The translations under genes and the position numbers were made by a program. From Ensifer adhaerens (GTDB lineage Bacteria; Pseudomonadota; Alphaproteobacteria; Rhizobiales; Rhizobiaceae), in assembly GCF_020035535.1 (NCBI RefSeq), contig NZ_CP083350.1:692501-756500 (forward strand): 64,000 nt of DNA, given 5' to 3'. Positions 24,814-32,964 of this stretch are shown piece after piece (within the stretch, counting starts at the first letter, position 1; the number at the start of each line of letters is the position of its first letter). The notes under the pieces were generated by a model, which did no database searches, was not told where the DNA came from, and saw only the letters and a list, made by a program, of their open reading frames with translations.

Positions 24814-25203
24814 GTGAACCGCCTTCGCATCATCATGCTGCTAACCATCAGCGCGCTTTCATCCACGTCGACATTCGCTGACACAACCTCATGTCCGCAA
24901 AAGCGAGGAGAGATCTATTGCTCAGACGTCGTTCCCATGTGCAATTTGAAGCTCAAGACGGCTGAAGGCGAAAGCCTAGAAGACGAAACGAAGGATTGCG
25001 CCGACTTTCCCCTTCCCGTCGAAGAAATCCGAAAAGACAAGCAGGTTATCTATACGGTTTTCGGCGGTCTTGCGGCTTATTCCATGGCATGTGCCAAGCA
25101 CGTGGTGCGTGTTCACGACAAAGATCGTTTGAGCGCCTTCGAGTACACCCAGGAATTCTTCGTGCTCCCGCCATATGTTCGGTTCGAGTCTTGCGAAGGC
25201 TGA
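24814..25203 (+). CDS. Small secreted cysteine-containing protein
   Basis: 129 residues from GTG 24814 (GGAG about nine bases upstream). A Sec signal peptide (LRIIMLLTISALSSTSTFA, cleavage before DTT) precedes a mature chain with six cysteines (CPQKRGEIYC, MCNLKL, DCADF, ACAKH, ESCEG), compatible with disulphides in the periplasm. Base composition is clearly lower in G+C than the neighbours, hinting at acquisition. No family recognised. It lies alone between the phn terminator and a convergent gene. Confidence 0.6.
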   Translation: MNRLRIIMLLTISALSSTSTFADTTSCPQKRGEIYCSDVVPMCNLKLKTAEGESLEDETKDCADFPLPVEEIRKDKQVIYTVFGGLAAYSMACAKHVVRVHDKDRLSAFEYTQEFFVLPPYVRFESCEG

Positions 25204-25231
25204 CCGCCGGGTACGCATGAGGCAATGCGGT

Positions 25232-25828
25232 CTAGGGCCCGTTCACCAGCTTCAAGATCAACCGATGAATATTGCCACCATCCGTCAGTTCCACCTGGTC
25301 GAAGTCGCGGCTGCGCTGGCGCTGGGTCTGCGAGAGCGCGCCGAGGCGCTTGGTCATTTCCGTCCGGATCTTCTGGCACTTCGGATCATCGGGGACGGTC
25401 AGCCCCAGCGTCGCCTGCTCGATCGCCCGCACCATTTCCTTGATGAAGTCGCCGTGCACGAGTTCGTGCTTGCGCACGCCTGCAATGAAGACGTCCCAGT
25501 TCTCGCGCGTGCCCGCGGGCAGCGTCTTTGCGGGCTTCGGCAGTGTGTAGGTGATGATCAGCTTTGGCCTTGCCGTCGTCAGCACGCAGGCCCCGCCCTG
25601 CTGTTCGTACTTCCGCGTCCAGGTCAATTTGAAATTGGTGTGAGCGATCGCCCGGCCGATCCCGGCTTTCGGCCCCCGTTCGCCGATCGAGGCATAGAGG
25701 TCCGCCCCCGTCTGCCCGGAGATCACATAAGGCGCTTCCTTTTCGACCGCCTGCCATTCGGTAAACGCGCTGCCCGGTGCTGACGCGAGGCAAAGGGCAA
25801 CTGCGCCCAGACAAAGGCTTTTGTTCAA
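25232..25828 (-). CDS. DUF922-type secreted putative zinc protease
   Basis: 198 residues from a TTG at 25828 with GAGGG seven bases upstream; an open frame to 25864 begins in-frame but lacks a ribosome site. A signal peptide (LGAVALCLASAPGSA) is followed by a domain with H121-E-L-V-H125, the HExxH zinc-peptidase motif, in a context (WDVFIAGVRKHELVHGDF) typical of DUF922 proteins. Flanking text YVISGQTGADLYASIGERGPK is also family-like. Periplasmic location expected. Substrate unknown. Confidence 0.75.
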   Translation of the reverse strand: MNKSLCLGAVALCLASAPGSAFTEWQAVEKEAPYVISGQTGADLYASIGERGPKAGIGRAIAHTNFKLTWTRKYEQQGGACVLTTARPKLIITYTLPKPAKTLPAGTRENWDVFIAGVRKHELVHGDFIKEMVRAIEQATLGLTVPDDPKCQKIRTEMTKRLGALSQTQRQRSRDFDQVELTDGGNIHRLILKLVNGP

Positions 25829-25918
25829 TCCAAACCCTCGACGTTCGCCTTTCACGGCGCACAACTCTACCCGCCCTCCTTAACGGGAATCTGCGAATGG
25901 CAACAGCTCAAATGCAAA

Positions 25919-25949
25919 GGCACCGCAGCCCAATCCGAGCCGCGGTGCC
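25919..25949 (-). terminator. Terminator downstream of the DUF992 gene
   Basis: GGCACCGC (25919-25926) pairs with GCGGTGCC (25942-25949). The minus-strand transcript continues TTTGCATTT, and the plus strand continues CTTGTGTTTTT, so it may act in both directions. Confidence 0.6.
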
Positions 25950-26012
25950 CTTGTGTTTTTCAGATCATGTCGGGCCAGTTGCGGGAGGATTCAACGGCCG
26001 ACAATCGCGACC

Positions 26013-26537
26013 TTAGTTGACGGCCGTCAGCGTCATCGAGGTGCCGGTTGCGGCGAGGTTGAGGCCGATCTGGCCGGTGAGGCTGATCGTCTGCAGATGG
26101 ATCGAGCCGGACGTGCCGCCCACCAGGATGTTGGCGCCAACGCCGGCGCCGACGGTCGCTTCCGCGGTTGCCCCCTGGTAGAGGCCACCGAGCGAGCCAC
26201 GGTGATAACCCGCGGTCGGCGCGAACACGGCCCAGATCAGGCGGCTCTGCGTGGTGAAGCCAACATCGACGCCCATCTTGCGGATGGCGCCGGAGTAATG
26301 ATCAGATGCTTCCGCGCCCATGGTCGAGCGGAAGACGCAATCGACTTCCTTGGCAGACCCAAGCACATAGCCGACACCGCCGGCGATGTTGCAATCAAGG
26401 TAGCCGATCTTGACGCCATTGGTGGTATCCGGCTCCGGCTGCGGTTGAACTGTCGCGAGATCGGCAGCGTTTGCGGCGATCGCGCCAGCGAGAACCAGAG
26501 ACGCTGCGGACACCTTCACGGCAAAACTCTTTTTCAT
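26013..26537 (-). CDS. DUF992 family secreted protein
   Basis: 174 residues with a Sec signal peptide (KKSFAVKVSAASLVLAGAIAANA, cleavage before ADLA). The mature domain has IGYLDCNIAGGVGYVLGSAKEVDCVF and DHYSGAIRKMGVDVGFT, the conserved start of DUF992 proteins, which are common in Rhizobiales and of unknown function. Two cysteines are probably disulphide-bonded. Ribosome site AAGGAGA is well placed before ATG 26537. Monocistronic with its own terminator. Confidence 0.82.
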   Translation of the reverse strand: MKKSFAVKVSAASLVLAGAIAANAADLATVQPQPEPDTTNGVKIGYLDCNIAGGVGYVLGSAKEVDCVFRSTMGAEASDHYSGAIRKMGVDVGFTTQSRLIWAVFAPTAGYHRGSLGGLYQGATAEATVGAGVGANILVGGTSGSIHLQTISLTGQIGLNLAATGTSMTLTAVN

Positions 26538-26892
26538 TCTTGTCTCCTTCTCGGAACGTCAGAAATGATTGGCATTTGACCGGCGGCACACGAACTCAAG
26601 AACACATAGCGCACGCTGCAGGAAAGCACAGCCATAGCCCGCCTTCGGGCAATTCCGTGGCAAGTCTTGGTTAGCCGAGAAAATTGATGGGGTTTCCCCA
26701 ACGATGACCAGAGATTGTGTTGAAAAAGCCACGACCGCGGGCGCGCTCCGCCGTGGTTTTCTATCCCCAAGACCCGCTGAAAAGTCCGTCCCAGGGCGGA
26801 AAATTCGCCCTTGCAAAAGGGCACTCACGCGCGCGAGATTTGCGATCGGACGGCGCGGCTGCCGCCCGATCGCAGGTATCGAAACATCATCC
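26538..26892. other. 355-base intergenic region
   Basis: Holds the promoter region of the DUF992 gene and the 3' end of the kinase operon. I see no convincing coding frame. A long hairpin at 26842-26873 lies 19 bases beyond the kinase stop. Confidence 0.5.
26842..26873 (-). terminator. Terminator-like hairpin after the kinase gene
   Basis: GCGATCGG (26842-26849) pairs with CCGATCGC (26866-26873), and inner CGGC pairs with GCCG around a six-base loop. It lies 19 bases past the stop of the DhaK-DhaL gene on the leftward transcript. T-run absent. Confidence 0.55.
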
Positions 26893-28605
26893 TTAGCGGC
26901 GCTGCCCCAGGAAGCCGTCGGCAACACGGGCCGTCAGCGCCAACGAGACCGCGCCGGCATCCGGATGGCCAATGCTCTTTTCGGCGAGCGGGCGCGCCCG
27001 GCCGAGTTTCGGCGTCAGGCTGGAGGTCGCCTCGGCCGCATCGGTTGCAGCCTTGGCGGCAACCTGCCACGCCTCGATCAGGCGCTTGCCGGCGGCAAAC
27101 TCGCGCTCCAGTGCCTCGACAAAGGGCACCAGCGCGTCGACGAGTGTCTTGTCGCCGACGCGCGCACGGCCGAGGCGGGTGACGCCATCGAGCGCCAGGC
27201 GTGCGCCATCGACAATGGCTGCATCCGAAGGCGCCGTCTGGTCGTCAAAGGCATTGCTCCACGAACGCAGCAACAGGCCCCAGATCGCACCCGACGTGCC
27301 GCCGGCGCGATCCGCCCAGGCATCGCCTGCCGCAGCCAGGACGCTTGCCGCTCCGGCGCCGGCAGCGACCGCCGCCTTTGCCGCCTCGTCGGCTGCGGCC
27401 GAACCGCGGCGCATGCCCTGGCCGTGGTCGCCATCTCCGGCAAAGGCATCGATGCGGCCGAGTTCTTCTTCGGCCTGCTTCAGCGCTTCGGCGAGCGCAG
27501 CGATCAGCTGCGCAATGCACTTGCCGCTCTCCTTCGAGGCGTCTGAGGCAGGAGCGAACGTCGCCGGGCCGTCCTCGTTCTCGATCTCGTCGGTCGCGGG
27601 CTCGGCCGCGATGATCGTGCCCTTGCGCAGCACCGGTGCGTCGCAGGCAGCGCGCCAATAGGTCTCAAGTTCGTCGTTCAGCCACATCAGCGTCAGCGAG
27701 CAGCCCTGCATGTCCAGGCTGGTGACGAATTCACCGCATTCGGGATCGACGATCTCGAGGCCTGCCGCCTTCAGTTCCTTCTCGACCGCGACCCAAAGCA
27801 CGAAGAGTTCCTCGTACTTCGTCGAACCGAGACCGTTCAGGAGAGGGGCAACCTTGCGGACATCCGCCGGGCGTTCGGCCAGCAGCTTGCCGACCAGAAG
27901 CCTGGCGAACTCGCTCGTCGAAACCATCTTTTCTTCGCGGATGCCCGGCTCACCGTGGATGCCGAGACCAAGCGCCATCTCGCCCTTCGGCACGGTGAAG
28001 AGCGGCGCCTTGGCGCCCGGAAGCGTGCAGCCGCCGAAGGCGACCCCGAAAGAAACCGTGCGATCGTTGGCAAGGCGGGTGACGCGCTCGACCTCATCCA
28101 GATTGAGGCCGGCTTCCGCAGCCGCCCCCGCAATCTTGAAGACGACGAGGTCGCCGGCAATGCCGCGGCGCTTGGCCGGCGTTTCGGCCGATGCACTGGC
28201 CACGTCGTCCGTCACCGGCACGATGCGCACGTCGATGCCTTCAGCGCGCAGGCGCTCGGCCGCAACACCGAAGTTCAGAACGTCGCCGGCATAGTTGCCA
28301 AAGCCGAGCAGCACGCCACCGCCCTGACTGGCCTGACGGCAGACGCGGGCAACGGCCGCGGTCGACGGAGAAGCGAAAACATCGCCGGCAACGGCCGCAT
28401 CCGCCATGCCCGGCCCGACATAGCCGGCAAAAGCCGGATAATGCCCGGAGCCGCCGCCGATGACGACGGCGACTTTTCCCTTCGGCACCTTGGTCGAGCG
28501 GACGACGCCGCCTTTCACGAGACGGACATTGCGCGCGTAGATCGAACTGAACCCGGCAAGCGCGGTCGTGGCGAACTCTTCCGGTGCGTCAAAGATGGTG
28601 GTCAT
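26893..28605 (-). CDS. Fused DhaK-DhaL kinase (dihydroxyacetone / C4 ketose kinase)
   Basis: 570 residues. N-terminal DhaK domain (1 to about 330) with the substrate-binding IGGGSGHYPAF near 49-59 and the hemiaminal-forming H217 in GIHGEPGIREEKM. C-terminal DhaL ATP domain (about 360-570) with the Mg-binding D391-G-D393-H in FAGDGDHGQGMRRG. ATP-dependent single-chain kinases of this family act on dihydroxyacetone, glyceraldehyde or erythrulose (DerK/LerK). The cluster with a TIM-barrel enzyme, a TctABC transporter and a PdxA-type dehydrogenase suggests a C4 or branched sugar-acid route rather than plain dihydroxyacetone. Substrate unresolved. Confidence 0.88.
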   Translation of the reverse strand: MTTIFDAPEEFATTALAGFSSIYARNVRLVKGGVVRSTKVPKGKVAVVIGGGSGHYPAFAGYVGPGMADAAVAGDVFASPSTAAVARVCRQASQGGGVLLGFGNYAGDVLNFGVAAERLRAEGIDVRIVPVTDDVASASAETPAKRRGIAGDLVVFKIAGAAAEAGLNLDEVERVTRLANDRTVSFGVAFGGCTLPGAKAPLFTVPKGEMALGLGIHGEPGIREEKMVSTSEFARLLVGKLLAERPADVRKVAPLLNGLGSTKYEELFVLWVAVEKELKAAGLEIVDPECGEFVTSLDMQGCSLTLMWLNDELETYWRAACDAPVLRKGTIIAAEPATDEIENEDGPATFAPASDASKESGKCIAQLIAALAEALKQAEEELGRIDAFAGDGDHGQGMRRGSAAADEAAKAAVAAGAGAASVLAAAGDAWADRAGGTSGAIWGLLLRSWSNAFDDQTAPSDAAIVDGARLALDGVTRLGRARVGDKTLVDALVPFVEALEREFAAGKRLIEAWQVAAKAATDAAEATSSLTPKLGRARPLAEKSIGHPDAGAVSLALTARVADGFLGQRR

Positions 28606-28618
28606 CGCGTCTCTTCCC

Positions 28619-29557
28619 TTATTCGCGAGGCAGGATGCGCCTCAGATAGTCCCGGTTGGCAGCGCTGACGGAGAGACCGTCGCCGCCGTAATGTTCGCAA
28701 AGGAACGGGCTGTTGTAGCCGTGGGCAAGCGCCATGCGGATCGCGGCGCGGTAGTTGATCACACCGAACTCCAGCGGCGCCGGATGGGTGACCACCAGGC
28801 CCGACGTCTCGTCCTCGGTGCGGTAGTAGTTCTTGACGTGCCAGTACTTGGCGAAGGGGGCAACCTTGGCCATCATCTGTTGCCAGTGCTCGACCGGACG
28901 GTGGAGACGAACAAGGTTGCCGAGATCGGCATTGATGCCGACATTCTGCAAGCCGACATCGGTGACGAAGCGCACGGCGCTGTCGGCCGAGCCGATATAG
29001 GTATCCTCGTACATTTCCAGCGCCAGCTCGATACCGAGTTCCTCGGCATGGCGGCCGAGTTCGCGAATGCGCTGAACGGCCTTCTGCCAGATGGCGGGGT
29101 CGTCAGGGTTCTTCACGCCGTCGACCGTCCAGAACCAGAGCGCCTTCTTCTGTGCCTCTGTCAGTGGGCCGAAGAAGCCGAAGGAAACAGAGCCCGCGCC
29201 GATCGCCGCCGCGGTTTCGATGACCCGGTGGCCGTAGGCAAGGTACTCGTCGCCATGCTCCGGGTCGATCACGCTGCGCCGCGAAGTCGAGATCGCGGGC
29301 ATGGCGAGGCCGAGGTCGCGGGTCAGCTTGACGAAACTGTCGCGCCGCGCCGGCGAGAGATCGGCGAGCCGGATCCAGCTGTCGGTCGGGTCGAGTTCGG
29401 TGAAGCCGGCATCAACGACGTCGGCGAGCGTTTCGGCCCATTGCTCGGCCGATTGCTCCTGCACCGAACTGCCGTCTGCCAGCACGTTCGGATACTGGAT
29501 CATGGCGGCCGCAATCGGCCAGGTTTCACGGGTCCATTTGCGCGATGTGTTCGCCAT
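28619..29557 (-). CDS. Xylose-isomerase-like TIM-barrel enzyme (isomerase/epimerase or decarboxylase)
   Basis: 312 residues from ATG 29557, which has GAGGAAAG four bases upstream; an open frame to 29638 has none. AP-endonuclease-2 family TIM barrel: metal ligands are probably in ELALEMYEDT (Glu), GINADLGN (Asp), KYWHVKNYY (His) and LCEHYGGDG (Glu). Members include sugar epimerases, hydroxypyruvate isomerase and the 3-oxo-isoapionate decarboxylase that feeds L-erythrulose to a DAK-type kinase. The gene is 13 bases from the kinase gene, so its product is likely the kinase substrate. The exact reaction is inferred at best. Confidence 0.75.
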   Translation of the reverse strand: MANTSRKWTRETWPIAAAMIQYPNVLADGSSVQEQSAEQWAETLADVVDAGFTELDPTDSWIRLADLSPARRDSFVKLTRDLGLAMPAISTSRRSVIDPEHGDEYLAYGHRVIETAAAIGAGSVSFGFFGPLTEAQKKALWFWTVDGVKNPDDPAIWQKAVQRIRELGRHAEELGIELALEMYEDTYIGSADSAVRFVTDVGLQNVGINADLGNLVRLHRPVEHWQQMMAKVAPFAKYWHVKNYYRTEDETSGLVVTHPAPLEFGVINYRAAIRMALAHGYNSPFLCEHYGGDGLSVSAANRDYLRRILPRE

Positions 29558-29580
29558 GGTTCTTTCCTCACCATTTGCCA

Positions 29581-29617
29581 GATCATTTCGACGCTTCAGC
29601 GAAACGATGAAATGATC
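29581..29617. promoter_or_regulatory. Perfect inverted repeat upstream of the TIM-barrel gene
   Basis: GATCATTTC (29581-29589) and GAAATGATC (29609-29617) form 9-bp arms around 19 bases that contain CGCT-TC-AGCG. It lies 24 bases before the TIM-barrel start, between it and tctA. It may be an operator for a secondary promoter or an mRNA processing structure. Confidence 0.45.
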
Positions 29618-29704
29618 CAACTCTTTGAAGCAACGCAACTGCGAATGGAAAGCTGCGAGACTTTTTTCCTGGAATCGTGCGGTCGTTGGGGTGCGGCGGC
29701 TCCG

Positions 29705-31240
29705 TCAAGCCGCCGCGCTGCCGTCACCATGCGGGTGGGCATCATGCTTGCGCTTGCGAACCAGGCCGATCAGTCCGAAGACGAGCGGCGACAGCAGAAG
29801 GGCAAGGGCGAGCGCCATCAGCGAGGAAACCAGCGGGTTCGACCAGAAGATGTTGAGGCTGCCGCCGGAGAGAAGCATCGACTGGCGGAAGGCATCTTCG
29901 GCCTTGTCGCCAAGCACCATGGCGAGAACCAGCGGCGCCAGCGGGTAATCGAGCTTCTTGAACACGTAGCCGAGCAAGCCGAAGCCGATGACCAGAAAGA
30001 TGTCGAAGACCGAATTTGCCACCTGGTAGGCACCGGAGAAGATGACGGCGACGATGATCGGGCCGATGATCGCAAAGGGTACGCGCAGGATCGAGGCATA
30101 GAGCGGCACGGTAGCGATCACCAGGAAGACGGCGACCACGTTGCCGAGATACATCGAGGCAATGAGGCCCCAGACGAAATCCGGCCGCTCGGTGAAGAGC
30201 ATCGGTCCGGGTGTCAGGCCCCAGATCATCAGGCCGCCCATCATGACGGCAGCCGTTGCCGAACCGGGGACGCCGAGCGCCAGCATCGGAAGCAGCGCCG
30301 AAGTGCCGGCGGAGTGGTCGGCGGTTTCGGGTGCGACGACGCCACGCGGGTCGCCCTTGCCGAACTTCGACTTGTCGCGCGCCGAGCGGCGGGCAACGCC
30401 GTAGCTCATGAACGAGGCGGCCGTCGGGCCGGCCGGCGTGATGCCCATCCAGATACCGATGATCGTCGAGCGCAGGATCGTGAACCAGTAGCGTGGGATC
30501 TCGACGAGCGTGCGGCCGATCTCGACGAGCTTGACGCGCGCCTTGATGCCCTCGAAGCGCAAGCCTTCTTCCGTCGTCAGCAGGAGTTCGCCGATGCCGA
30601 AGAGACCCATGACGGCGATCAGGAAGCTGACGCCCTTGATCAGGGTCGGGATATCGAAGGTGAGGCGCAAGTCGCCGGAGATCGTGTCCATGCCGATGGA
30701 GGCAAGCGCGAAGCCGAGCATCATCGAGACGAGCGTCTTGAAGGGCGATTGCGCGCCCATGGAAATGAAGCTTGCAAAGGCCAGGAAGTAGACGGCGAAA
30801 TATTCGGGCGAAGAGAAGCGCAACGCGAAGTTTGCGACCCAGCCGGACAGCAGCGTGATCATCACGACGCCGGCGAGCGCGCCGATGCCGGCCGACACGA
30901 AGGCGAGCGTCAGCGCGCGGCTTGCCTGCCCGGCTTTCGCCATCGGGTAGCCGTCGAAGGTCGTCGCCACCGACGAGGGTTCGCCGGGAATGTTGAAGAG
31001 GATCGATGTAGTCGACCCGCCAAAAAGTGCGCCCCAATACATGCAGGAGAGCAGGATGATGGCGGAGATCGGGTCCATCGAGAAGGTCAGCGGCAACAGG
31101 AGCGACACGCCATTCGGCGCGCCAAGGCCCGGCAGCACGCCGACCAGAATGCCGAGCGTGACGCCGACCATCATCAGCAGGATATGGTTCCAGCTGAGGA
31201 TGTGGCCGAAGCCATCGATCAGGAGACCGATATTTTCCAT
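29705..31240 (-). CDS. tctA: Tripartite tricarboxylate transporter, large membrane subunit
   Basis: 511 residues, about 12 membrane segments. The permease subunit of a TTT-type secondary transporter, taking a carboxylate from a TctC-type binding protein. Characteristic glycine-rich motifs: GVLPGLGAPNGVSLLLPLTF near the N-terminus and PMLALGVPGSATAAVMMGGL in the second half, plus GTTSILFNIPGEPSS-type text (GGSTTSILFNIPGEPSS). ATG 31240 has GGGAGGA at good spacing; the upstream frame to 31261 is not needed. A hairpin GCGGCT/AGCCGC overlaps its end. Substrate probably a sugar acid, from the neighbours. Confidence 0.92.
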   Translation of the reverse strand: MENIGLLIDGFGHILSWNHILLMMVGVTLGILVGVLPGLGAPNGVSLLLPLTFSMDPISAIILLSCMYWGALFGGSTTSILFNIPGEPSSVATTFDGYPMAKAGQASRALTLAFVSAGIGALAGVVMITLLSGWVANFALRFSSPEYFAVYFLAFASFISMGAQSPFKTLVSMMLGFALASIGMDTISGDLRLTFDIPTLIKGVSFLIAVMGLFGIGELLLTTEEGLRFEGIKARVKLVEIGRTLVEIPRYWFTILRSTIIGIWMGITPAGPTAASFMSYGVARRSARDKSKFGKGDPRGVVAPETADHSAGTSALLPMLALGVPGSATAAVMMGGLMIWGLTPGPMLFTERPDFVWGLIASMYLGNVVAVFLVIATVPLYASILRVPFAIIGPIIVAVIFSGAYQVANSVFDIFLVIGFGLLGYVFKKLDYPLAPLVLAMVLGDKAEDAFRQSMLLSGGSLNIFWSNPLVSSLMALALALLLSPLVFGLIGLVRKRKHDAHPHGDGSAAA

Positions 31241-31257
31241 GTCATTCCTCCCGGGGC

Positions 31258-31310
31258 TCAAAGCGCGTCGCGATCTCTCGGATCCGCTCCCTGCGCTTTA
31301 AGTCTTTGAT
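31258..31310. repeat. Dispersed palindromic element between tctB and tctA
   Basis: AAAGCGC (31260-31266) and GCGCTTT (31293-31299) enclose a segment with its own GAT-CTCTCG-ATC-like pairing, followed by AAGTCTTTGATTG. I recall near-identical text as a repeated intergenic palindrome in Sinorhizobium. Its place inside the operon could set the TctB/TctA expression ratio. Confidence 0.55.
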
Positions 31311-31342
31311 TGTCTGCGTGTCGTTATTTGCGCGACATGCCC

Positions 31343-31843
31343 TCAGTAGATTCCGAACCAGGCCTCGACCGGCCCCTTGAGCAGCGGAACCTTGAAGCCG
31401 ATCTCAAATACGACGAAGAAGAACAGCGAGACCGCGACGCCGGACGGCAAGGCGATCCACCATTTGTAACGCCCCTGGAAGAACATCGTGCCTGCGATGT
31501 AGAGCGCCGTGCCGACATAGAGGCCGAGCCAGGCGGAAACACCGGCAAAGGCAATCAGCGGCAACAGAAACGACGAGACCACCTTGGCGCGGTGACTGTC
31601 GATGAAGATTTCGCCCGTGCCGCGATGCTTGACGAAAGCGTGGATGGCGTTCGCAACGCTTCCGAGAAGGATCAGCAGACCGACATAGAAGGGAAAATAG
31701 CCGGCTTCCGGCCCGAATTCGGTCCATCCCGCACCGATATCGAGGGATCCGTAGCAGACCGCCACGCCAAAGGCGCCGGTCAGCGCAGCAACGCCAAGCT
31801 CAACCGCGAAGCGGGAAACCCCATTCGCACCGTTCTCGCTCAT
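31343..31843 (-). CDS. tctB: Tripartite tricarboxylate transporter, small membrane subunit
   Basis: 166 residues with four hydrophobic segments (GVAALTGAFGVAVCYGSLDI, PFYVGLLILLGSVANAI, FLLPLIAFAGVSAWLGLYVG, IALPSGVAVSLFFFVVFEI). Size, topology and the conserved ETGYFP-like GPEAGYFPFYVGL segment identify the TctB small subunit. It lies between tctC and tctA in the usual gene order. Ribosome site GAAAGG is seen before ATG 31843. Confidence 0.87.
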   Translation of the reverse strand: MSENGANGVSRFAVELGVAALTGAFGVAVCYGSLDIGAGWTEFGPEAGYFPFYVGLLILLGSVANAIHAFVKHRGTGEIFIDSHRAKVVSSFLLPLIAFAGVSAWLGLYVGTALYIAGTMFFQGRYKWWIALPSGVAVSLFFFVVFEIGFKVPLLKGPVEAWFGIY

Positions 31844-31903
31844 GATCGTGACCTTTCAAAGCGAATGACGGGCGCCCGAAGGCACCCGCCTCAATGTCCC
31901 GCC

Positions 31904-32890
31904 TTAGTTGGCGAGCCAACCTTCGCGCTTCAGCACTTCGCCGACAGCAGCACCATCCATCTCGATGGCGGCCTTGAAGTCGTCGCCGGCAATGTAGGCA
32001 GGCGACTGCGAGGTGTCGGCGAGGTACTTCGCCCATTCCGGCGTTTCCGAAACCTTGCGCATCAGGTCCGCATAGAACTTGACCGCATCCTGGTCAACGC
32101 CAGCCGGCAGCCAGACCGTGCGCGGCATGGAGTAGTTGTCGATGGCGATGCCCGATTCCTTGCAGGTCGGAATATCGCTCCAGGCCTTGTCGCCGGCGAC
32201 CTTGGTTTCGTTGGAGAGCTTGACGCTCTTGAAGACGCAGAGCGGCTTGACCATGCCGGCCTGCCACTGGCCGAGGTTTTCGCTCGGGTTGTTGACGTTG
32301 GCGTCGAGGTGTTCGCCGGCAAGCTGAACAGCCGCTTCACCACCGCTCTTGAACGGGATGTAGTTGATCGTAGCGCCAGTCGCTTCGTTGATCATCGAGG
32401 TCAGGATCTGGTCGACATCCTTCGACTGGCTGCCGCCGATCTTGAGACCGCCTTCCTTCGCCTTGGCGGCGAAGTCTGCGGCGGTGTTGTAGGACGCCTT
32501 GCCGTTTACCCAGAGAATGAACTCGTCAGAGGCGAGCGCCGCCACCGGTGTCAGATCTTCAGCCTTGTAGGGAACCTTGGCGCGAACCGGCAGAAGGTAG
32601 GCGTTGTTGGTGCCGAATGCGAGCTTGTAGGCGTCGCCCTTGTTGGTCGCCGTGTAGACGAAACCTTCGGCGCCACCGGCGCTGCCCTTGTTGGTGACGA
32701 CAACAGGAGCCTTCATCAGCTCGTACTTGCCGATGATTGCCTGGATCGTACGGGCGAAGATGTCAGTGCCGCCGCCCGGACCTGCCGTGACGACGAATTC
32801 AACCGGGCGATCGGGTTCGAAGGCTGCGGCCGGAGCAGCAACGCCGAAGACGGCTGCCATGATGCATGCGATGGAGACGGTATTCTTCAA
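31904..32890 (-). CDS. tctC: Tripartite tricarboxylate transporter, periplasmic binding protein
   Basis: 328 residues. Bug/TctC-family binding protein with a Sec signal peptide (KNTVSIACIMAAVFGVAAPAAA, cleavage before FEPD). Family motifs: PVEFVVTAGPGGGTDIFAR after the signal, and GSAGGAEGF and YIPFKSGGEAAVQLAGEH in the two lobes. It begins with TTG at 32890 directly after a strong GGGAGG site. As the first transporter gene it should be the most abundant product. Substrate unknown; a C4 or sugar acid is suggested by pdxA-type and kinase neighbours. Confidence 0.9.
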   Translation of the reverse strand: MKNTVSIACIMAAVFGVAAPAAAFEPDRPVEFVVTAGPGGGTDIFARTIQAIIGKYELMKAPVVVTNKGSAGGAEGFVYTATNKGDAYKLAFGTNNAYLLPVRAKVPYKAEDLTPVAALASDEFILWVNGKASYNTAADFAAKAKEGGLKIGGSQSKDVDQILTSMINEATGATINYIPFKSGGEAAVQLAGEHLDANVNNPSENLGQWQAGMVKPLCVFKSVKLSNETKVAGDKAWSDIPTCKESGIAIDNYSMPRTVWLPAGVDQDAVKFYADLMRKVSETPEWAKYLADTSQSPAYIAGDDFKAAIEMDGAAVGEVLKREGWLAN

Positions 32891-32916
32891 GTCGGGTCCT
32901 CCCGTTTGTGGTTCTG

Positions 32917-32941
32917 CGGCGCAAGACCTCCTCCTGCGCCG
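32917..32941 (-). repeat. Intercistronic stem-loop between the PdxA-type gene and tctC
   Basis: CGGCGCA (32917-32923) pairs perfectly with TGCGCCG (32935-32941) over an 11-base loop rich in CCT. It is a possible attenuator or mRNA-stabilising structure preceding tctC. Confidence 0.45.
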
Positions 32942-32964
32942 TTATTGCGTGAAAGCGTGCGAAA

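Noticed and set aside
26704..27546. A 280-codon rightward frame overlapping the end of the kinase gene
   Set aside because: Mostly antisense to DhaL; no domain or ribosome site.
28568..31309. A 913-codon rightward open frame opposite the TIM-barrel and tctA genes
   Set aside because: It is antisense to two clear enzymes/transporters, has Arg/Asp/His-rich low-quality composition and no domain; a GC-bias shadow.
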